Of a stretch of DNA of 64,000 nt, positions 37,963 to 47,266 are shown piece after piece (position 1 is the stretch's first letter; each line of letters opens with the position of its first letter). The position numbers were made by a program, and so were the translations under genes. Location: assembly GCA_027100635.1 (NCBI GenBank), contig JAMOOQ010000038.1, forward strand, positions 22,746 through 86,745, written 5' to 3'. This DNA comes from Campylobacteraceae bacterium. GTDB taxonomy: Bacteria > Campylobacterota > Campylobacteria > Campylobacterales > Sulfurovaceae. Under the pieces are notes generated by a model, which saw only the letters and a list, made by a program, of their open reading frames with translations, ran no database searches and was not told the origin of the DNA.

Positions 37963-38703
37963 ATGGAGTTTAAAGAACTTGATGAGCTAAAAATAAAATT
38001 AGATTCTTCTAGACCATTAGCAAAAGATGTATTGGAAAATTTAAAAGAGGATTTGATTCTTAGATGGACATACAATTCAAATGCAATTGAGGGTAATACT
38101 CTGACTTTAAAAGAGACAAAAGTTGCTCTTGAGGGTATTACTGTTGGTGGTAAAACACTAAGAGAGCATTTTGAGATAATAAATCATAAAGATGCTATCT
38201 TATTTATAGAGGATTTGGTTAAAGAATCTAATTTGTTAAATGAATATGATATTAAACTTATTCACTCTTTGATACTTAAAAATATTGATAAACAAAATGC
38301 TGGTAGATACAGACAAGCAAATGTTATTATTAGTGGGGCTATTCATAAACCACCAAATTTTTTTAATATTCAGGAGTCTATGGAGAATTTTATATCTTGG
38401 TATAAACTAAATTATAAAAATCTTCATCTAATAGAATTATCTGCTATGGTTCATATTAAATTTGTTGGAATTCACCCATTTATAGATGGAAATGGTAGAA
38501 CGGCAAGACTACTTATGAATTTAGAACTTATGAAATCTGGTTTTCCACCTCTTATTATTAAGGTAGAAGATAGATTAGGGTATTATAATGCCCTAGATAT
38601 GGCTCATACAACAGATAATTATAAACCATTTATTAAACTGGTTAAAAAAGCTGTTAAAGAGAGTTTTGAACCATATTTTTATGTTTTAGGTCTAAAACTA
38701 TAA
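37963..38703 (+). CDS. Fic-domain protein, class II (predicted AMP transferase)
   Basis: A 246-residue Fic protein. The active-site motif HPFIDGNGRTAR (His171) is complete, so transfer of AMP from ATP to a target hydroxyl is predicted. The inhibitory motif (S/T)xxxE(G/N) is present at the N-terminal side as S39-N-A-I-E43-G44, making this a class II enzyme that inhibits itself through Glu43. ATG 37963 is used; the frame is open far upstream inside der but that extension is a shadow of the der gene. Only one base separates it from der and 19 from the CitE-like gene. The target is unknown; there is no antitoxin gene beside it. Confidence 0.88.
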   Translation: MEFKELDELKIKLDSSRPLAKDVLENLKEDLILRWTYNSNAIEGNTLTLKETKVALEGITVGGKTLREHFEIINHKDAILFIEDLVKESNLLNEYDIKLIHSLILKNIDKQNAGRYRQANVIISGAIHKPPNFFNIQESMENFISWYKLNYKNLHLIELSAMVHIKFVGIHPFIDGNGRTARLLMNLELMKSGFPPLIIKVEDRLGYYNALDMAHTTDNYKPFIKLVKKAVKESFEPYFYVLGLKL

Positions 38704-38722
38704 TTAAGAGGGGAGTTAATAT

Positions 38723-39637
38723 ATGATATTTAATAAAATTAAAGAGATAGAAAAGCTATCTTTAGAAGAAAAATTACAGCAGTTTGGGGATAAGAAAAAA
38801 GCATCATATAATAAAAAACTATTTCGTTCAAATATGATGTTAAATCCATTAAGACTAAATCATCTTAATAAAATTGATAATCTTGATGCTGATATGATTA
38901 CTCTAAATCTTGAAGATGCCATTGCTCCTAGTCGCAAAAAAGAGGCTTTGTATAATATAGGATTGGCTTTATCTAATCTAAAAGAGTCAAAAAGTTTTAT
39001 TATTGTGAGAACAAATCCAATTAATGAGGGGGGAGATTCAGAGATTGAATTTTTAAATCAGTTCTCTTTTGATGCAATAAGGGTCTCTAAAATTAGAGAT
39101 GTAGATGATATTAAAAAGTCTTTAAATCTGCTCTCAAAAGATAAAGAGTTACATATCTCAATGGAGACAAACGAGGCTTTTATGAATCTATCTAAACTTA
39201 GAATTGATGAGAGATTTACAACTGCAAATATTGGGATTTTAGATTTGTTAAACTCTTTGGGGCTTCCTCAATCTCTTTTACAACAGAATAATCCAACCAT
39301 AGATTATATTTTATCTAAGTTTTTAGTTGATAGCAAAAGCTGTGGATTACGACCAATCTCATTTATGTTTCAAGATTATAAAAACAGTAATGAGTTTAAG
39401 TATTGGTGCCAAAAAGAGAAACTTATGGGGTTTGAGAGTAAAGCCTGTATGGGTCCATTGCAAGTTGATATTGCTAATAATATATTTGGTGTTGATGAGA
39501 AAGAGATAATAAGAGCTAAACATATAAAAAAGAGGTTTGAAGATAATATTCAAAAAGCAGAACATGGGTTTATGGATGAAACATATGGTTTTATTGATGA
39601 GCCGATATATAAAGATGCACTTCTTGTGCTAGAGTAG
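38723..39637 (+). CDS. HpcH/CitE-type aldolase or lyase
   Basis: A 304-residue TIM-barrel protein of the HpcH/HpaI aldolase-citrate lyase beta family. Seen motifs are RSNMMLNPLRLNHLNK at the start, the Mg-binding Glu in LNLEDAIAPSRK, FIIVRTNP with the substrate Arg, MET(N) and the C-terminal CMGPLQVDIAN in place of the usual IHP. Citrate lyase alpha and gamma genes are absent, so it is not part of citrate lyase. CitE-like enzymes also occur with PRTase-TRSP proteins in Ter-type biosynthetic clusters, and such a PRTase is encoded at 44478. Third gene of the der operon, 19 bases after fic with GGGGAG as ribosome site. Confidence 0.8.
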   Translation: MIFNKIKEIEKLSLEEKLQQFGDKKKASYNKKLFRSNMMLNPLRLNHLNKIDNLDADMITLNLEDAIAPSRKKEALYNIGLALSNLKESKSFIIVRTNPINEGGDSEIEFLNQFSFDAIRVSKIRDVDDIKKSLNLLSKDKELHISMETNEAFMNLSKLRIDERFTTANIGILDLLNSLGLPQSLLQQNNPTIDYILSKFLVDSKSCGLRPISFMFQDYKNSNEFKYWCQKEKLMGFESKACMGPLQVDIANNIFGVDEKEIIRAKHIKKRFEDNIQKAEHGFMDETYGFIDEPIYKDALLVLE

Positions 39638-39648
39638 AGAGATAAAAA

Positions 39649-40203
39649 ATGGCAATAAAAGATAAAGATAAATGGAATAAAAAATATTCTGCAAAAAAGA
39701 ATATAGATAATACACCTATAGATTTGGTAAAATATTATTATACATTGGCTCATAGAGGTTTGGCACTTGATATAGCTTGTGGCATAGGAAGACACTCAAC
39801 TTTTTTAGCTCAAGAAGAGTTTGAAGTTGATGCTTTGGATATTAGCTCTAAGGCACTAGAAAATATACAAAATATAGCTAATATCTATCCACGAGAAGTT
39901 GATTTTGATAAGTTTAAAATTATAAAAAATACTTATGATTTGGTAATTTGTACATATTTTTTAAATAGAGATATTTTGGATGATATTCAAAAATCTCTGG
40001 CAAGTGGTGGAATCTTAATATATGAAACATTTATAGAACATCAAGAGAGTAATATAAAATTTAAGAATTCTGATTTTATGCTTCAAGAGGATGAGTTAAA
40101 AAATAGTTTTGATGATTTAGAAATTATATTTTATGAAGAGTGGTGGGATGAAAAAGATGGAGATAAAACTCTTAAAGCATCTTTAGTTGCAAGAAAAAGT
40201 TAA
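39649..40203 (+). CDS. SAM-dependent methyltransferase (class I)
   Basis: A 184-residue Rossmann-fold methyltransferase of the TehB-like size class. Motif I is ALDIACGIGRHSTFLA (about residues 38-53), followed by the acidic loop VDALDISSKAL that binds the ribose of SAM and the motif LVICTYFLNRDIL. C-terminus has LIYETFIEHQ and the final beta strands. The substrate is not predictable. It follows the CitE-like gene by 11 bases and precedes the thioredoxin-like gene by 13, so it belongs to the der-fic operon. Confidence 0.85.
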   Translation: MAIKDKDKWNKKYSAKKNIDNTPIDLVKYYYTLAHRGLALDIACGIGRHSTFLAQEEFEVDALDISSKALENIQNIANIYPREVDFDKFKIIKNTYDLVICTYFLNRDILDDIQKSLASGGILIYETFIEHQESNIKFKNSDFMLQEDELKNSFDDLEIIFYEEWWDEKDGDKTLKASLVARKS

Positions 40204-40216
40204 AGGATTATTTTAA

Positions 40217-40735
40217 ATGAACATCAAAAAACTAAATATTAAAAAAATATCTTATGAGATAATAACCACTCTTTTATTAATTTTAATAGTCCCTAATATT
40301 ATAAGTTGCATTAGACAACCAAAGTTAGATTCTAATATTTTACCTAGAATTCAAGCAGAATTTATAGACAAAAATAAGTTTGATTCAAGCAATATAAAAG
40401 ATGCAACAATAATCCATTTTTGGGCATTATGGTGTCCTACATGCAAACTAGAAACTTCAAATATAGAATCAGTATCTAAAGATGTAAATGTAATTACTAT
40501 TGCTGTTAATTCAGGTAGCGATAGTGATATTCAAGAGTTTATGACAAAAAATAAGCTCACATTTAAAGTAATAAATGATAGTCAATCTAAACTAGCTAAT
40601 AAATTTAATGTAGAGATGTTTCCAACAACATTTATTTATGATAAAAATCAAGAGTTGAAGTTTAGTGAGGTTGGATATACCTCAACTGCTGGACTAAAAG
40701 CTAGAATGCTATGGATTGAAAAAAGTGGAAAATAA
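40217..40735 (+). CDS. TlpA/ResA-type membrane-anchored thioredoxin
   Basis: A 172-residue protein with one N-terminal hydrophobic anchor (about 12-32) and a periplasmic thioredoxin domain. The active site is FWALWCPTCK (Cys about 75 and 78), with the following cis-Pro in MFPTTFIYD. The domain lacks extra domains, as in TlpA and ResA reductases that keep periplasmic thiols or apocytochromes reduced. An electron-donor DsbD/CcdA is not in the window. Last gene of the plus-strand der operon, converging with queD, with only 2 bases between the stops. Confidence 0.88.
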   Translation: MNIKKLNIKKISYEIITTLLLILIVPNIISCIRQPKLDSNILPRIQAEFIDKNKFDSSNIKDATIIHFWALWCPTCKLETSNIESVSKDVNVITIAVNSGSDSDIQEFMTKNKLTFKVINDSQSKLANKFNVEMFPTTFIYDKNQELKFSEVGYTSTAGLKARMLWIEKSGK

Positions 40736-40737
40736 TA

Positions 40738-41319
40738 TTAAACCATTTTAGGATTTGTAACTATAACTCCATCTAAAAGTTCATTCCATAAGTTTGGATT
40801 ACTCCATTCACTTATGGTTTGATTTGAAAATTTAATATCTTGAAGATTTATAATACCCATCTTTTTACTATAGGCATCTTTTTTAAAACATTGAGCATAT
40901 CCAGTATCTGTTTCATGTACTATAATACTATTTACACTAACTTCCATCTCTCCATTTATCATCATTGTATTATCAATAATCTTTTGCACTATCAAAAATA
41001 TAACTCTGCTAAACTGTTCTGCAGATGGGCTAACTGGTAGTTCTATCCATCTTTTACTATGTTTTTTCATATCAGTTTTGTACTCATTAGAATCTTTGTT
41101 ATATAGCGTAATTGAATGGTCAAAAGAGTCAATCAAATCTTTTATTCTAATTTTTATTAGTCCAAAATCATAAACCATATCACCATTATCAAGGTAATCA
41201 GACTCCAATAAAACCTCAACTTTATAGGAGTGACCATGAATATTAAAGCTACATCTCTCAGTACTACAACCTCTTACAATATGAGCATTCTCAAATTTAA
41301 ATAATTTTCTGATAATCAC
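40738..41319 (-). CDS. queD: 6-carboxy-5,6,7,8-tetrahydropterin synthase
   Basis: Second step of queuosine synthesis, converting dihydroneopterin triphosphate to 6-carboxytetrahydropterin. The zinc ligands His13 (FENAHIV), His28 and His30 (NIHGHSYKV) and the catalytic Cys23 are present, with DFGLIK, DSFDHS and HETDTGYA further on. The 193 residues exceed the E. coli enzyme because of an insertion around 80-95 and a C-terminal extension, as in other Campylobacterota. The start is GTG 41319, three bases after the beta-propeller stop. The partner queE lies about 16 kb away at 56836. Confidence 0.93.
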   Translation of the reverse strand: MIIRKLFKFENAHIVRGCSTERCSFNIHGHSYKVEVLLESDYLDNGDMVYDFGLIKIRIKDLIDSFDHSITLYNKDSNEYKTDMKKHSKRWIELPVSPSAEQFSRVIFLIVQKIIDNTMMINGEMEVSVNSIIVHETDTGYAQCFKKDAYSKKMGIINLQDIKFSNQTISEWSNPNLWNELLDGVIVTNPKMV

Positions 41320-41322
41320 TAT

Positions 41323-43632
41323 TTAATCCAAAATTGATTGATTATTATCAATAGATACTATTTTTGATTCATTATTATCGATAAATACTGTATATGTTGA
41401 ATTGTTAGCATCATCAAATATAATACTTCTTAAATTATATCCATAATTATCATCCATTGTAACTTGATTTTTAAATAGTATTTTACTATCTTTTATTTGA
41501 TAAACAAAACCATCTCTTGATAAACCATTGTCAAAATAGCTATTTAATCCAAAACTAAATAGATTGTCACTACTTCTAAATGTAAATGCTTTATGGTTAT
41601 ACTCTGCATTTGAAGAGCTGTTACTAAAGATAGCTTTATCTACAGATATTGGATTAGCAAAATTAGACACATCATATAACTCTATCTTAAATGCATCATC
41701 ATCTCTTCCTAATGATAAAATCAGATTTTCATCTACAGGATGAAGATATGTTGAAAAACCTGCAACTTTTAACTCTCCAACTACTATTGGGTTACTATGA
41801 TCGCTTAAATCAAGTGTATAAAAAGGGTCTGTTCGGATTGCCGTTACTAAGAATCCTCTATCACCCATAAATCTAACACTTTTAATCACCTCATTTTCTT
41901 CCCCTAATGAGTGTATCTCACCTTCTGTTACTAAAGATGTACTATTTTGTTTTAATACATAAAGAGCATTATCTGTCTCTCTCCAACCCCAAAAGTTTGT
42001 TGTTGTTGCTATTCTAAGATGGTTATCATATTCACTCATACTAAATTGATTTAAAACTCTTCCACCAACTTGTCCATTTGCTTCATATCTAAAATAATCT
42101 TTAATATTAAATTTATATATAGTTGTTCTATCATAAGATTCTTCAAAACCAAAAAATGCTGGATATTGATTATTTGTTAAATATATAGAGTCTGTAGACG
42201 CATATATTGTATCTGTATCTCCAATGATAGATATATTTTTTGTGAGCATCATAGTTTGAATATCAATCTGTGTAATTGATGTAATTGTAGGAGTTTGATT
42301 TAATTTATGTGGTGCATAAGTAAAATTAGGATTAATGAGAGTACTCTCTTTACCATCCACTAATAGTGTCGGTAGAATTGTTGAGTTATCAATTGATGGA
42401 TTTTTATAATCATCAAAGCTAGGTGAAAAACTACTTATCATATACAAATAGTTACCTACTAGTCTACTATTTTTGATATACCCATCAATATAAAACTCTT
42501 TAACTCTTTTAATATCTAATATATCACTTATATCATATATTTCTATAATAAATTTACTTATATTATAAGAAGGTGGTAATGCTCTTTCATAATAAGGTTC
42601 TATATTGTAATTATTATAATTTAATAAAACAATTAACTTATCATCTTTAATATACATTGAATTTGGAGTTGTATTTGGAGTAAAGCTAATCTCATTTAAT
42701 ATACTTAGATTGGACTCCAATATACTATCAAATGTTCTTATTAATATTTTGGAATTTCTTGAGTCTATATTAAAAATATATTTTCCATTATGTTTTAAAA
42801 TATCACTCTCATCTACACCCACCTCTTGAATATTAGTATCTGTTGCATTATCTACACTTTTTGCATTTTCTACTATTGATTTCTCTGGAACTGCTGCCTC
42901 CGCCTCTGCTATTGAAGGTTCTGCAAATACCATATCATCTGAAACATCAATCTTTGGCATAAAAACTGATTCAGGTATATAATATTGATATTGATATTGA
43001 TTTGCTTTTTGCATATCTATAATATATTCTTTTAGCTCCAATTCGTTACTAAATGTTCGTAGAGATGCACTCATTTTTGATAAATCAATACTCTTATCCT
43101 CCGCACTATAAACCCAAATTCCATCTTTTGTATCTATATTATCAATATTTGGAAATAGATCATCACTATTGTTATCACTCCACTCTTGTTCACTATATTT
43201 AAAAACTTTCATGCCTTCAAATAAGCCATCACTAATAATTAAATCAGAAGATATAGAGATCAAGTTCCAACCTCCAAAAATTTGAAGATTTGACTTTAGC
43301 TCTCCATTATTTATCTCTTCATAAACAAATGTCCAATCACTAATACTATATATCCAAATAGCATTATAACTGTCTACTCGCCTAAGAGTATCAACTTCAG
43401 CATCTTTTAATTGAGAGTTAATATCCGAATGGGATGAATAAGAAAGCCACTTTTTTGACTTATTATCAAATGACCAAACCAATTGTATTCGACTATCTTC
43501 AAATAAAGATATATCCTCTATCTTGTCAGCAAATCCCACAAGTTGCCAACCCTTTTTTAAATCAATAGAATGTATATTTCCAAAAATATAACTAACGCTT
43601 ATAACAAATAAAAATATAATTTTTTTCATCAT
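41323..43632 (-). CDS. Exported beta-propeller domain protein
   Basis: A 769-residue secreted protein. After a signal peptide (1-18) come about 200 residues with two repeats of a domain containing KKGWQLVGFA and GGWNLISISS and tryptophan-rich strands (about 25-100 and 110-190). Residues from about 275 to 760 match the Beta_propel family: VGVDESDILKHNGKYIFNID, then repeated blades with IYDISD, YLMISSF-like strands and DLSDHSNPIVVGELK. The family function is unknown and these proteins are extracellular or periplasmic. Starts at the stop of a small lipoprotein gene (TAG-ATG), so the two form a unit with queD downstream. Confidence 0.85.
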   Translation of the reverse strand: MMKKIIFLFVISVSYIFGNIHSIDLKKGWQLVGFADKIEDISLFEDSRIQLVWSFDNKSKKWLSYSSHSDINSQLKDAEVDTLRRVDSYNAIWIYSISDWTFVYEEINNGELKSNLQIFGGWNLISISSDLIISDGLFEGMKVFKYSEQEWSDNNSDDLFPNIDNIDTKDGIWVYSAEDKSIDLSKMSASLRTFSNELELKEYIIDMQKANQYQYQYYIPESVFMPKIDVSDDMVFAEPSIAEAEAAVPEKSIVENAKSVDNATDTNIQEVGVDESDILKHNGKYIFNIDSRNSKILIRTFDSILESNLSILNEISFTPNTTPNSMYIKDDKLIVLLNYNNYNIEPYYERALPPSYNISKFIIEIYDISDILDIKRVKEFYIDGYIKNSRLVGNYLYMISSFSPSFDDYKNPSIDNSTILPTLLVDGKESTLINPNFTYAPHKLNQTPTITSITQIDIQTMMLTKNISIIGDTDTIYASTDSIYLTNNQYPAFFGFEESYDRTTIYKFNIKDYFRYEANGQVGGRVLNQFSMSEYDNHLRIATTTNFWGWRETDNALYVLKQNSTSLVTEGEIHSLGEENEVIKSVRFMGDRGFLVTAIRTDPFYTLDLSDHSNPIVVGELKVAGFSTYLHPVDENLILSLGRDDDAFKIELYDVSNFANPISVDKAIFSNSSSNAEYNHKAFTFRSSDNLFSFGLNSYFDNGLSRDGFVYQIKDSKILFKNQVTMDDNYGYNLRSIIFDDANNSTYTVFIDNNESKIVSIDNNQSILD

Positions 43633-43917
43633 CTAATCCTTTTTAAACTCAGTTTCTTGATTCTCACCCCTAATACCTCTTAAATTAATAGCAGGTGGAG
43701 TTGGTGGTCCCTTTGTTATACCTTCTGGAGTAGGCACAATATCTTCACTATCAATAATAATAGCAGCAGGAATCTTTACATCATCTATTGGAACTGTAAT
43801 ATTACTTTCCGTTACATTATTATCATCTTCTACTATATCTTCATCATAATCAGTAGCCACAGAACTACAACTATTAAAAACTAAAATAAATAAAAATAAA
43901 CCAATACTTTTTTTCAT
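43633..43917 (-). CDS. Small acidic lipoprotein
   Basis: A 94-residue protein with lipoprotein signal peptide ending FNSC (Cys at about 17), then an Asp/Glu/Asn/Val/Pro-rich, low-complexity mature region without Cys (EDIVEDDNN, IVPTPEGITKGPPTPP). The composition suggests an unstructured tether rather than an enzyme. Good AAGGAG ribosome site before ATG 43917. Its stop abuts the start of the beta-propeller gene, so they are co-expressed and may work together at the cell surface. Family unknown. Confidence 0.7.
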   Translation of the reverse strand: MKKSIGLFLFILVFNSCSSVATDYDEDIVEDDNNVTESNITVPIDDVKIPAAIIIDSEDIVPTPEGITKGPPTPPAINLRGIRGENQETEFKKD

Positions 43918-43995
43918 GAAATCTCCTTAAACTTATTAATATATCTTAGTATAATTAAGATTAATAAAGACTAAATTATTTTACTTATTAATAAA

Positions 43996-44040
43996 AGCTC
44001 GTCATTCTGAACTTGATTCATAATCTTGTGAATCAAGAGT
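43996..44040. repeat. Family B repeat
   Basis: Contains AGCTCGTCATTCTGAACTTG followed by ATTCATAATCTTGTGAAT, an inverted repeat of the same style as 4438-4473. The AGCTCGTCATT part recurs in the array at 56635. It fills the gap between ruvX/yqgF and the lipoprotein gene. Confidence 0.55.
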
Positions 44041-44083
44041 ATCAATTTTTTTTATATTATTGTAAAAAAAATACTATAAAAAA

Positions 44084-44485
44084 TTATTTTTCTAAATATC
44101 TTTCTAAAATTATTTTTGCAGCAATTGAGTCAATTTTACCATCTCTTTTATGTCTAAAAGCTCCTTTAGTCATCTCTTTTGCTTCATAACTTGAACCTTG
44201 TTCATCTTGATAACAAACCTCTATATTAAGCTTTAGTAAAGATACAAAGTGTTCTATTCTTCTTTGCATCTCATCAGAACTTGAACCATCTTTTGGCAAT
44301 CCTACAACTAATTTTTCTATATTCCACTCTTCTAAAAATAGCCTTATATCCGAAGATGCTTGATTACGATTTTTTCTTATTATTGCATCTTGAGGTAATA
44401 CAATATTTCCATCCAAACATAGAGATACGCCTATTCTTTTTAATCCAACGTCTATAGATGCTAATTTTATTTTAGAACTACCCAT
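44084..44485 (-). CDS. yqgF: Holliday junction resolvase-like protein YqgF/RuvX
   Basis: A 133-residue RNase H-fold protein. It has the first catalytic Asp in ASIDVGLKRIGVSL, a Glu in the central region (VGLPKDGSSSDEMQRR, YQDEQGSSYEA) and the last Asp in KIDSIAAKIIL, matching YqgF. The family resolves Holliday junctions in vitro and processes the 16S rRNA 5' end in vivo. The start overlaps the stop of the PRTase-TRSP gene by 8 bases, so the two are co-translated, an unusual pairing worth noting. Confidence 0.93.
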   Translation of the reverse strand: MGSSKIKLASIDVGLKRIGVSLCLDGNIVLPQDAIIRKNRNQASSDIRLFLEEWNIEKLVVGLPKDGSSSDEMQRRIEHFVSLLKLNIEVCYQDEQGSSYEAKEMTKGAFRHKRDGKIDSIAAKIILERYLEK

Positions 44486-45596
44486 TTATATTTAAATCAC
44501 TCATAAAAATCTCACTTACGTCAAAGCTTTTACTCTCTAAAATCTCTTTTAATTTAAAATTTGTTGGTAAAGATGTAGTTTCATAGCATATCAAAATTTT
44601 ATCATATTCTCTATCTGTAACATTATATAAAAAATTATCAATATCTTCAAAATAGTTGTCTTTAAAAGCAACTTTAGATGAAATTGCACCATCCACATTA
44701 ACAGGACTTCTTGTGGTTGCCTGAAAATAAGATTCTACCCCTGCTTTTTCTAAATATAAAGCTAATAGATAAGGTGGATACATAAATTCTGCTGTCCCTA
44801 AAACTAATACTTTTTTATCTTTGAAATTATCTATATCTACTAAATTTGAGAAATTAATATCAAGGTTTTGTACTCCATATCTTCCAAAGTTATATGGAAT
44901 AATTTTATCTAATTTTATATCCTCTACTGCCTCTGATACAATATTATTCTCTATTTTATGATTATAATCCCACTCAAAACTAAAATCACCTTGATACAAA
45001 GATAAGTATTCAAAATTATCATACTTTTTTTCTGCCCAATTTAAAATTGTTGATAGATAATAATTCTTTGCATTAGGGAGAACTTTTTTAAGCTCATTAA
45101 CTAAATTATTTGCAGTATTTCCAGTTGAAACCTCATCATCTACAAGCACTACATTTTCTACACTCTCTAATAGATCTCTTAAATCTTTATCTTTTGGCAT
45201 ATAAAAAATATGACTAGGAGCGTGGCAATGCTCTTCAAAAAATTTAAAAAATACCTTTTCATCTGTATTAAATCTTGTAGAGTGGATATAAAAAGAGTTT
45301 GTAACATTAAAATCATTTCTTAAAGAATCATAAACTCCATGACCTAAAGCTGTAGCAGTTTCGGCAAAACCTATAACCAAAGTTGGTTTATCTGATAGCT
45401 TTAATTTAATATCATTAGCTAATTTTTTATAAATATTTTTCATAATAGATGGTTTAGTCGGAAGATGTTTTCCTAGAACTTTGCTTACAAATAAAAACCC
45501 TCTTTTTTTGTTGATACGAGAACCAAATGATACCAACTCCTCTAACTCTTGTGGATAGTCTATATTCAAGTTACCCGTTTTTAATTTAATTTTCAT
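44478..45596 (-). CDS. Phosphoribosyltransferase with C-terminal TRSP domain
   Basis: A 372-residue protein with an N-terminal PRTase_2-type phosphoribosyltransferase (about 20-210). The PRPP loop is VVLVDDEVSTGNTANNL, and GFAETATALGHGVYDSL is the preceding nucleotide-binding turn. The C-terminal part (about 230-372) fits the TRSP domain that accompanies these enzymes (VLVLGTAEFMYPPYLLALYLE ... SPVNVDGAISSK ... LICYETTSLPTNFKLKE). Such proteins belong to the Ter-associated pathway described by Aravind and co-workers, thought to make a nucleoside-like metabolite. The other Ter genes are not visible, apart from the CitE-like gene at 38723. Overlaps yqgF. Confidence 0.82.
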   Translation of the reverse strand: MKIKLKTGNLNIDYPQELEELVSFGSRINKKRGFLFVSKVLGKHLPTKPSIMKNIYKKLANDIKLKLSDKPTLVIGFAETATALGHGVYDSLRNDFNVTNSFYIHSTRFNTDEKVFFKFFEEHCHAPSHIFYMPKDKDLRDLLESVENVVLVDDEVSTGNTANNLVNELKKVLPNAKNYYLSTILNWAEKKYDNFEYLSLYQGDFSFEWDYNHKIENNIVSEAVEDIKLDKIIPYNFGRYGVQNLDINFSNLVDIDNFKDKKVLVLGTAEFMYPPYLLALYLEKAGVESYFQATTRSPVNVDGAISSKVAFKDNYFEDIDNFLYNVTDREYDKILICYETTSLPTNFKLKEILESKSFDVSEIFMSDLNING

Positions 45597-45759
45597 CTAT
45601 TTCCCTATTTATATATATTTTATTTAAAAGAGGCAAGTATCTAGTTTGTAACTAAACCACACTTAAAACACCATCTTCCTTTTAATATTATCCATTATTT
45701 TAGTAGATTTTTGATTAGTTCTAAGTAAAAATATCATAAGTTCTGATAAAATAACACTT

Positions 45760-46374
45760 ATGAATAATAAAGAAAAAATTAAAATATTTAAAACAAATAT
45801 AATCGGTGGCAAGTTTAAAGGCAGACAGATAGAAATACCAGATATTGGTACAACTAGAAGTTCAAAATCAATATTAAAAGAGTCTTTTTTTAATACTCTA
45901 CAATTTGATATTATGGATAAAAACTTTGTTGAGGTTTTTGCTGGAAGTGGTTCTGTTGGACTAGAGGCATTAAGTCGTGGTGCTTCAAGGTGCTATTTTA
46001 TAGAACAAAATAAAACTGCATTTAGGGTTTTAACATCTAATGCTAAAAAATTAGATAGTTCAAAAACTACTTTAGTTTATGGTGATAGCTTTGAAAAATT
46101 ATCAATTGTCTTAGATATGCTAAAGAGGGATAATAAAGATAAGGTAAAAACATATTTTTATTTTGATCCACCATTTTCTATTCGCGATGGGATGGACGAG
46201 ATATATGAGAATAGTATTAAATTGATACAGAGTATAGATATAGATATTTGTGAAATGGTGACAGTGGAACATATGACAAGTATGGATTTGCCACAAGAGA
46301 TAGGTGAGCTTGTATTAAAGAAAAAAACTAAATTTGGTAGAAGTACGCTAAGTTATTATATACCAAAAGATTAA
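45760..46374 (+). CDS. rsmD: 16S rRNA (guanine966-N2)-methyltransferase
   Basis: Methylates G966 of 16S rRNA in the assembled 30S subunit. A 204-residue class I methyltransferase with the RsmD start IIGGKFKGRQIEIP and TTRSSKSILKESFFNTL, SAM motif FVEVFAGSGSVGLEALSRGA, and catalytic YFDPPF in place of DPPY. ATG 45760. nadK follows 21 bases after the stop, so the two are likely one transcript. Confidence 0.93.
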   Translation: MNNKEKIKIFKTNIIGGKFKGRQIEIPDIGTTRSSKSILKESFFNTLQFDIMDKNFVEVFAGSGSVGLEALSRGASRCYFIEQNKTAFRVLTSNAKKLDSSKTTLVYGDSFEKLSIVLDMLKRDNKDKVKTYFYFDPPFSIRDGMDEIYENSIKLIQSIDIDICEMVTVEHMTSMDLPQEIGELVLKKKTKFGRSTLSYYIPKD

Positions 46375-46395
46375 AATTTTTGAAGGTTACTTTTG

Positions 46396-47253
46396 ATGCT
46401 AGATAAAATAGAAAAAGTTGGATTTATCTTAAAACCAAAGTCTCCAGAGATTAGAAATCTTTATTTACATATTAAAAATTTATTTACAACTAGAGGCTTA
46501 GAAGTTTTATTATCTGAAAAAAGTGCTGATATGATAGGAGTATCTGGAGTAAAATTTGACTATATGTGCAAAGAGGTAGACTTTTTGGTATCTTTAGGGG
46601 GAGATGGCACTTTGTTATCTCTTGTACGAAGAAGCTATGGATATGATAAACCTGTTTTAGGAATCAATGCTGGAAATTTAGGATTTTTAGCTGATGTTAC
46701 ACTAGATGAAGTTGATACATTTTTAGGTTCTCTTTTAATTGGAGATTATAGAATTGATGAGAGAATGATGATGGAGGGCAAACTTTATAAAAAAGACTCT
46801 ATAGAAGAATTTTATGCCTTTAATGATATAGTAATCACACGACCAACTATATCTAAAATGGTAAATATAGAAGCATCTATAAACTCTGAATGGTTTAATA
46901 CTTATCGTGGAGATGGGCTAATTATATCTACTCCAACAGGTGCAACTGCATACTCTCTTGCAGCAGGAGGACCTGTGGTGTATCCTCTAACAGAAGCATT
47001 TATACTCACTCCAATATGCCCACATTCGCTTACTCAAAGACCATTAGTCTTTCCTGCAAATTTTAGCATTGATTTAAAATCTCCAAGAGATAGAGTAATT
47101 GCAATGGTTGATGGTCAAGATGATTATGAGATGAAAGCAGGAGATAGATTGCATATATCTATGTCTCCTATTGGAGCTAAACTTTTACATAAAAAAGAGA
47201 GAAACTATTTTTCAGTTTTAAGAGAAAAACTATCATGGGGAGATAAGGAGTAG
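46396..47253 (+). CDS. nadK: NAD kinase
   Basis: Phosphorylates NAD to NADP in the cytosol. The 285 residues include the family signature GGDGT (SLGGDGTLLSL), then GINAGNLGFLADV, the NE/D motif FNDIVITRP, STPTGATAYSLAAGGPVV, and the C-terminal HSLTQRPLVF. ATG 46396 is 8 bases after GAAGG; TTG 46393 just before is less likely. Ends the rsmD-nadK pair. A 369-base gap follows, made of repeats. Confidence 0.96.
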   Translation: MLDKIEKVGFILKPKSPEIRNLYLHIKNLFTTRGLEVLLSEKSADMIGVSGVKFDYMCKEVDFLVSLGGDGTLLSLVRRSYGYDKPVLGINAGNLGFLADVTLDEVDTFLGSLLIGDYRIDERMMMEGKLYKKDSIEEFYAFNDIVITRPTISKMVNIEASINSEWFNTYRGDGLIISTPTGATAYSLAAGGPVVYPLTEAFILTPICPHSLTQRPLVFPANFSIDLKSPRDRVIAMVDGQDDYEMKAGDRLHISMSPIGAKLLHKKERNYFSVLREKLSWGDKE

Positions 47254-47266
47254 AGTTCTTTCAAAA

